Shown here: positions 7,409 through 9,954 of the stretch, one piece after another
Numbering within the stretch: position 1 is the stretch's first letter
Layout of the letters: every line of letters begins with the position of its first letter
Assembly: GCA_946886855.1 (NCBI GenBank)
Contig: CAMPJJ010000155.1
Span: 1-9,954 of the forward strand
Reading direction: 5' to 3'
Source: an uncultured Roseateles sp.
GTDB lineage: Bacteria > Pseudomonadota > Gammaproteobacteria > Burkholderiales > Burkholderiaceae
DNA: 9,954 nt
Position numbers and translations under genes: made by a program
The notes under the pieces: generated by a model
What the model saw: only the letters and a program-made list of their open reading frames with translations
What the model was told of the DNA's origin: nothing
Database searches by the model: none

Positions 7409-9164
7409 GCGCGCCGGTGGCGTAGAAGGGCGAGGCGTCGTCCACGTCGATCTGCGCGGGATCCAGATGCTTGCGCGCGAACTCCAGATAGACGCCCGAC
7501 GCGAGGAAGAGGTTGAAGACGTCGGCGTCCACATGCGGCCCCGCCATGCGCTTCAGCACCGCCAGGGCCTCGGACAGCTTCTTGGGCTTCTTGTACGGCC
7601 GGTCCGAGGCGGTCAGCGCCTCGAAGATGTCCGCCACGGCCATGATCCGGCTCGGCACCGACAGGCGGTCCGGTCCGAGCTGGCGCGGATAGCCCTTGCC
7701 ATCCATGCGCTCATGGTGCGTGCCGGCGTACTCCGGCACGCGGCGCAGGTGCTTGGGGAACGGCATCTGCTCCAGCATCGTGATCGTGTGGACCATGTGC
7801 TCGTTGATCTTGTAGCGCTCCTCCCGCGTCAGCGTCCCGCTGCGAACGCCCAGGTTGTGCAGCTCACCGCGGTTGTAGAGGTGCTGCGGCACGTCCATCC
7901 GGAATCCGAAGGACGGATCGGGCCGGTCCTCCGGCGGCCGCCGCACGATGTCCCGCGGCCGGTCCGACAGCAGCGGCTCGCTGTGCGGCAGCTCGGGGGC
8001 GGGCTCGTCGGCGCAGCTGGCCAGCTCGGCCGCCGACAACCCGAGCCGGTCGTCGAAATGCCGCATCCAGCGGCGCGCGCCGATGCGATGCAGCCGCTCC
8101 ACCGCCTCGTCGTCCATCGTCTCGGTGCCGACGTTGCTCTTGGCCACGAACGCGAAGTCGGCGTCCAGCCGGGCCAGCTCGGCCTCATGGGCCACGCGGG
8201 TCTCGTCCGTCCAGGTCCCGTCCAGCCGGGCCCGCAGCGCGGCGATCTCGAGGTCGCGGCGCAGGACCTCGAAGCGCATCCGGACTTCGTGGATCCGGTT
8301 GTGGATGGTTTCGAGCTTGGTGGCCTTGTCGATCACGTATTCGGGCGTGGTCACCTTGCCGCAATCGTGCAGCCAGGCCCCGATGCGGAACTCCTCCCAC
8401 TCCTCGTCCGAACGGAATGCGAAATGCTTCAGCGGCCCTTCCGTGGTGTCGCTGGCCGCGCGCGCCAGCATCATCGCCAGCTCCGGCACGCGCTCGCAGT
8501 GGCGGCCGGTATAGGGGCTCTTGGCATCGATCGCGTTGGCGAGCACGCGGATCAGGCTGCCCATCAGCTCCTTCTGGGATTCCACCAGGGACAGGTTGTC
8601 CAAGGCCACCGCGGCCTGCGCCGCCATCGCCTCGACCAGCGTCACGGTCTCGGGATCGAAGGGCACGATGACGCCGGTGGACGGATCCAGCGCGTTCATG
8701 AACTGCAGCACGCCGACCGGCGCGCCGCCGCGCGGCGCGATGGGCACGGTCAGCATGGACACCGTGCGGTACCCGGTGGCGACGTCGAACGCGCGCGTCC
8801 CGGTCAGGTCGAAACGGGACTCGGCGTAGACGTCGTCGATGAGGACGGCGCGGTTGTTGAGCACCGAGTAGACGGAGACGAAATTCTCGTTGGGCCGCCC
8901 GGTGTGCTCGTTGTAGAGCGGGATCTGCTGCGAGGGCAGCGGATCGCTGCGGGTGCGCAGCTCGAAGCGCAGGGTCTGCTGGTCCGTCACCATGTACATC
9001 GTGGCGCCGTCGCAGTTGAGCAGGCGACGGCCCTCCCCCAGCAGCTGCTGCAGCAGCGCCTGCCGATCCCGGCTCATGGACATCATGATGCAGGTCTCGA
9101 TCAGGCCCTTGAGCCGGACGGCGTCGACGGAGCGCGCCGGGGGACGGAGGTCGTGAGGGGTCAT
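7401..9164 (-). CDS. GAF-domain HD-GYP phosphohydrolase, predicted cyclic-di-GMP phosphodiesterase
   Basis: The 587-residue protein has an N-terminal GAF sensor domain (about 18-192, with VGVLQFMNA at 150-158) and an HD-GYP domain (about 198-560). Catalytic and metal residues are present in order: YTGRHCERV (H222), the HD pair in WLHDCGK (H266, D267, K270), EHMVHT (H456), HHERMDGKGYP (H483, H484, the GYP motif at 491-493) and ADIFEALTASDRPYK (D512). This supports hydrolysis of c-di-GMP to pGpG/GMP. There is no signal peptide or membrane segment, so it should be cytoplasmic. About 186 residues separate HDCGK from EHMVHT, against roughly 30 in compact HD-GYPs; the insert is partly helical and charged (ETIHNRIHEVRMRFEVLRRD). 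ATG 9164 is chosen because it lies 2 bases after the upstream stop (TGACCATG) and the GAF homology starts soon after. The open frame runs further upstream, but only as the shadow of the neighbour. Confidence 0.94.
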   Translation of the reverse strand: MTPHDLRPPARSVDAVRLKGLIETCIMMSMSRDRQALLQQLLGEGRRLLNCDGATMYMVTDQQTLRFELRTRSDPLPSQQIPLYNEHTGRPNENFVSVYSVLNNRAVLIDDVYAESRFDLTGTRAFDVATGYRTVSMLTVPIAPRGGAPVGVLQFMNALDPSTGVIVPFDPETVTLVEAMAAQAAVALDNLSLVESQKELMGSLIRVLANAIDAKSPYTGRHCERVPELAMMLARAASDTTEGPLKHFAFRSDEEWEEFRIGAWLHDCGKVTTPEYVIDKATKLETIHNRIHEVRMRFEVLRRDLEIAALRARLDGTWTDETRVAHEAELARLDADFAFVAKSNVGTETMDDEAVERLHRIGARRWMRHFDDRLGLSAAELASCADEPAPELPHSEPLLSDRPRDIVRRPPEDRPDPSFGFRMDVPQHLYNRGELHNLGVRSGTLTREERYKINEHMVHTITMLEQMPFPKHLRRVPEYAGTHHERMDGKGYPRQLGPDRLSVPSRIMAVADIFEALTASDRPYKKPKKLSEALAVLKRMAGPHVDADVFNLFLASGVYLEFARKHLDPAQIDVDDASPFYATGAHA

Positions 9165-9166
9165 GG

Positions 9167-9954
9167 TCAGCGCTTGAAGATGATCACGCCCGAGACGTTG
9201 CCGATGCGGCTGTCGAAGCCGTAGGCCAGGCCGGCCTGCGTGCCCGCCGCGCCCGCGATCTGCCCGATCACCGAGACGTTGTTGCCCAGGCTCCCGGTGC
9301 AGCCGCCCTGGCAGCCGGTGCCGGTGCTCGAGATCAGCGACACGCCGGAGAAGCCCGAGGCGGAGGTCTGCGTGGCCACGCCCACCAGCGAGAAGGTCTG
9401 GCCCGCGACCGGCACCGAGAGCGAGTAGCTGGCTTTGCCGCCGAGCTGGAGTTGCAGCGCCGCGTTGAAGGAACCCGTGGCGCCGTTGACGGCGCCGGTG
9501 GCGACCACCTTGCCGTCGGACTGCACCGTCGGCGAGGTGGACGCGAACGACGAGAACGCGCCGATCACCGGTCCGGTCGGCGTCGCCGCGATGGCGAAGT
9601 AGTGCAGCGTCGCCAGATTGCCATTGCCCACGCCCTGGCCGTTGGACCCGCCCTTCACCTTGCTCTGGCCGTCGATCCAGCGCCCCCAGCCGATGGCGCC
9701 GTTGGCGCCGACGTCGGTCGGCTTGCCCTTCTCGAACATCGACTTGCGCGTCGCAGGGTTGTCCGCCTCCACGAGTCCGCCTTGCGGGTTGAAGGTCGCG
9801 GAAGCCTGCGTCAGGCCGGAAGCGACCTCGCCCTTCTCGGTGCTCCACACCAGGCCGAGCGTCACATTGCCGTTGGGCAACGGAACCACCGGAGGATTCG
9901 GTCCAGGTCCAGGTCCAGGTCCAGGTCCAGGTCCAGGTCCAGGTCCAGGTCCAG
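9167..9954 (-). CDS. Exported beta-rich protein with Pro-Gly linker, probably FecR-domain type; N-terminus missing
   Basis: Only the C-terminal part is visible (about 261 residues). The frame is open to the window edge, so the GTG at 9889 is not the start. It begins with a (Pro-Gly)n linker, then PNPP and a Gly/Ser/Thr/Val-rich region of about 240 residues with features such as GWGRW, LATLHYFAIA, FNAALQLQLG, one close cysteine pair (CQGGC) and a closing AGLAYGFDSRIGNVSGVIIF. The alternating pattern suggests beta-strands and an extracytoplasmic location. From memory, FecR-domain proteins of Burkholderiales end in such a region and often sit beside CHASE2 cyclases; the FecR label is therefore an inference and the diagnostic N-terminus is out of view. 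The region also faintly recalls transferrin-binding-like surface barrels. Its stop is 2 bases before the HD-GYP start, so it probably heads that transcription unit. Confidence 0.8.
   Translation of the reverse strand, partial: GPGPGPGPGPGPGPGPGPNPPVVPLPNGNVTLGLVWSTEKGEVASGLTQASATFNPQGGLVEADNPATRKSMFEKGKPTDVGANGAIGWGRWIDGQSKVKGGSNGQGVGNGNLATLHYFAIAATPTGPVIGAFSSFASTSPTVQSDGKVVATGAVNGATGSFNAALQLQLGGKASYSLSVPVAGQTFSLVGVATQTSASGFSGVSLISSTGTGCQGGCTGSLGNNVSVIGQIAGAAGTQAGLAYGFDSRIGNVSGVIIFKR
9901..9954 (-). repeat. Hexanucleotide tandem repeat encoding a Pro-Gly linker
   Basis: GTCCAG is repeated nine times without error up to the window edge and probably continues beyond it. On the coding strand it reads as alternating GGA and CCT codons, giving (Pro-Gly)n. 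Copy-number changes would add or remove two residues without shifting frame. The perfect codon-level repetition, in a genome that otherwise prefers G/C third positions, shows recent slippage expansion rather than selection on sequence. Confidence 0.95.

Noticed and set aside
7407..9224. A 605-codon open frame on the plus strand opposite the HD-GYP gene
   Set aside because: It is Arg/His/Gln/Gly-rich with no domain pattern and lies fully antisense to a gene with clear GAF and HD-GYP motifs. Long antisense frames are common in GC-rich DNA.

Overview
The window is very GC-rich, densely coded DNA with strong third-position G/C bias. The gene content (an autotransporter with PATR-type repeats, a stand-alone ethanolamine ammonia-lyase pair, and GAF/HD-GYP plus CHASE2-cyclase signalling proteins) suggests a Gram-negative betaproteobacterium of the Burkholderiales, perhaps near Roseateles/Mitsuaria. 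That placement is an inference from style and gene content only. No tRNA, rRNA, CRISPR array, transposase or other mobile element was seen, and no gap between genes exceeds 130 bases.

Plus strand, left half. The window opens inside a large autotransporter gene (ends 2762). Its passenger is built from tandem 93-residue repeats with an exact 279-base period, followed by a helical linker and a C-terminal 12-stranded-type barrel ending in phenylalanine. After a 113-base gap holding a strong hairpin come eutB (2876-4297) and eutC (from about 4317 to 5123). These are the two subunits of the adenosylcobalamin-dependent ethanolamine ammonia-lyase, which splits ethanolamine into acetaldehyde and ammonia. 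The eutC start region carries a 23-base-period duplication that makes several competing start codons.

Minus strand, right half, converging on eutC. Three tightly packed genes read right to left. First is the C-terminal part of an exported beta-rich protein with a Pro-Gly linker, probably of the FecR-domain type (9954-9167, N-terminus outside the window). Two bases later comes a GAF-HD-GYP protein, a predicted cyclic-di-GMP phosphodiesterase (9164-7401). Overlapping it by 8 bases is a CHASE2 membrane-bound class III nucleotide cyclase (7408-5252). The spacing (2-base gap, then 8-base overlap) implies one transcript with translational coupling, so an envelope protein, a c-di-GMP hydrolase and a cAMP/cGMP-forming enzyme are probably made together.

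Points most worth a second look: the cyclase keeps its metal and transition-state residues but has arginine at both purine-selecting positions; an EF-hand-like calcium loop lies in frame just beyond the cyclase stop codon; the HD-GYP domain has a long insertion; and there are three separate in-frame coding repeats (279-base in the autotransporter, 12-base in the CHASE2 domain, 6-base in the Pro-Gly linker).
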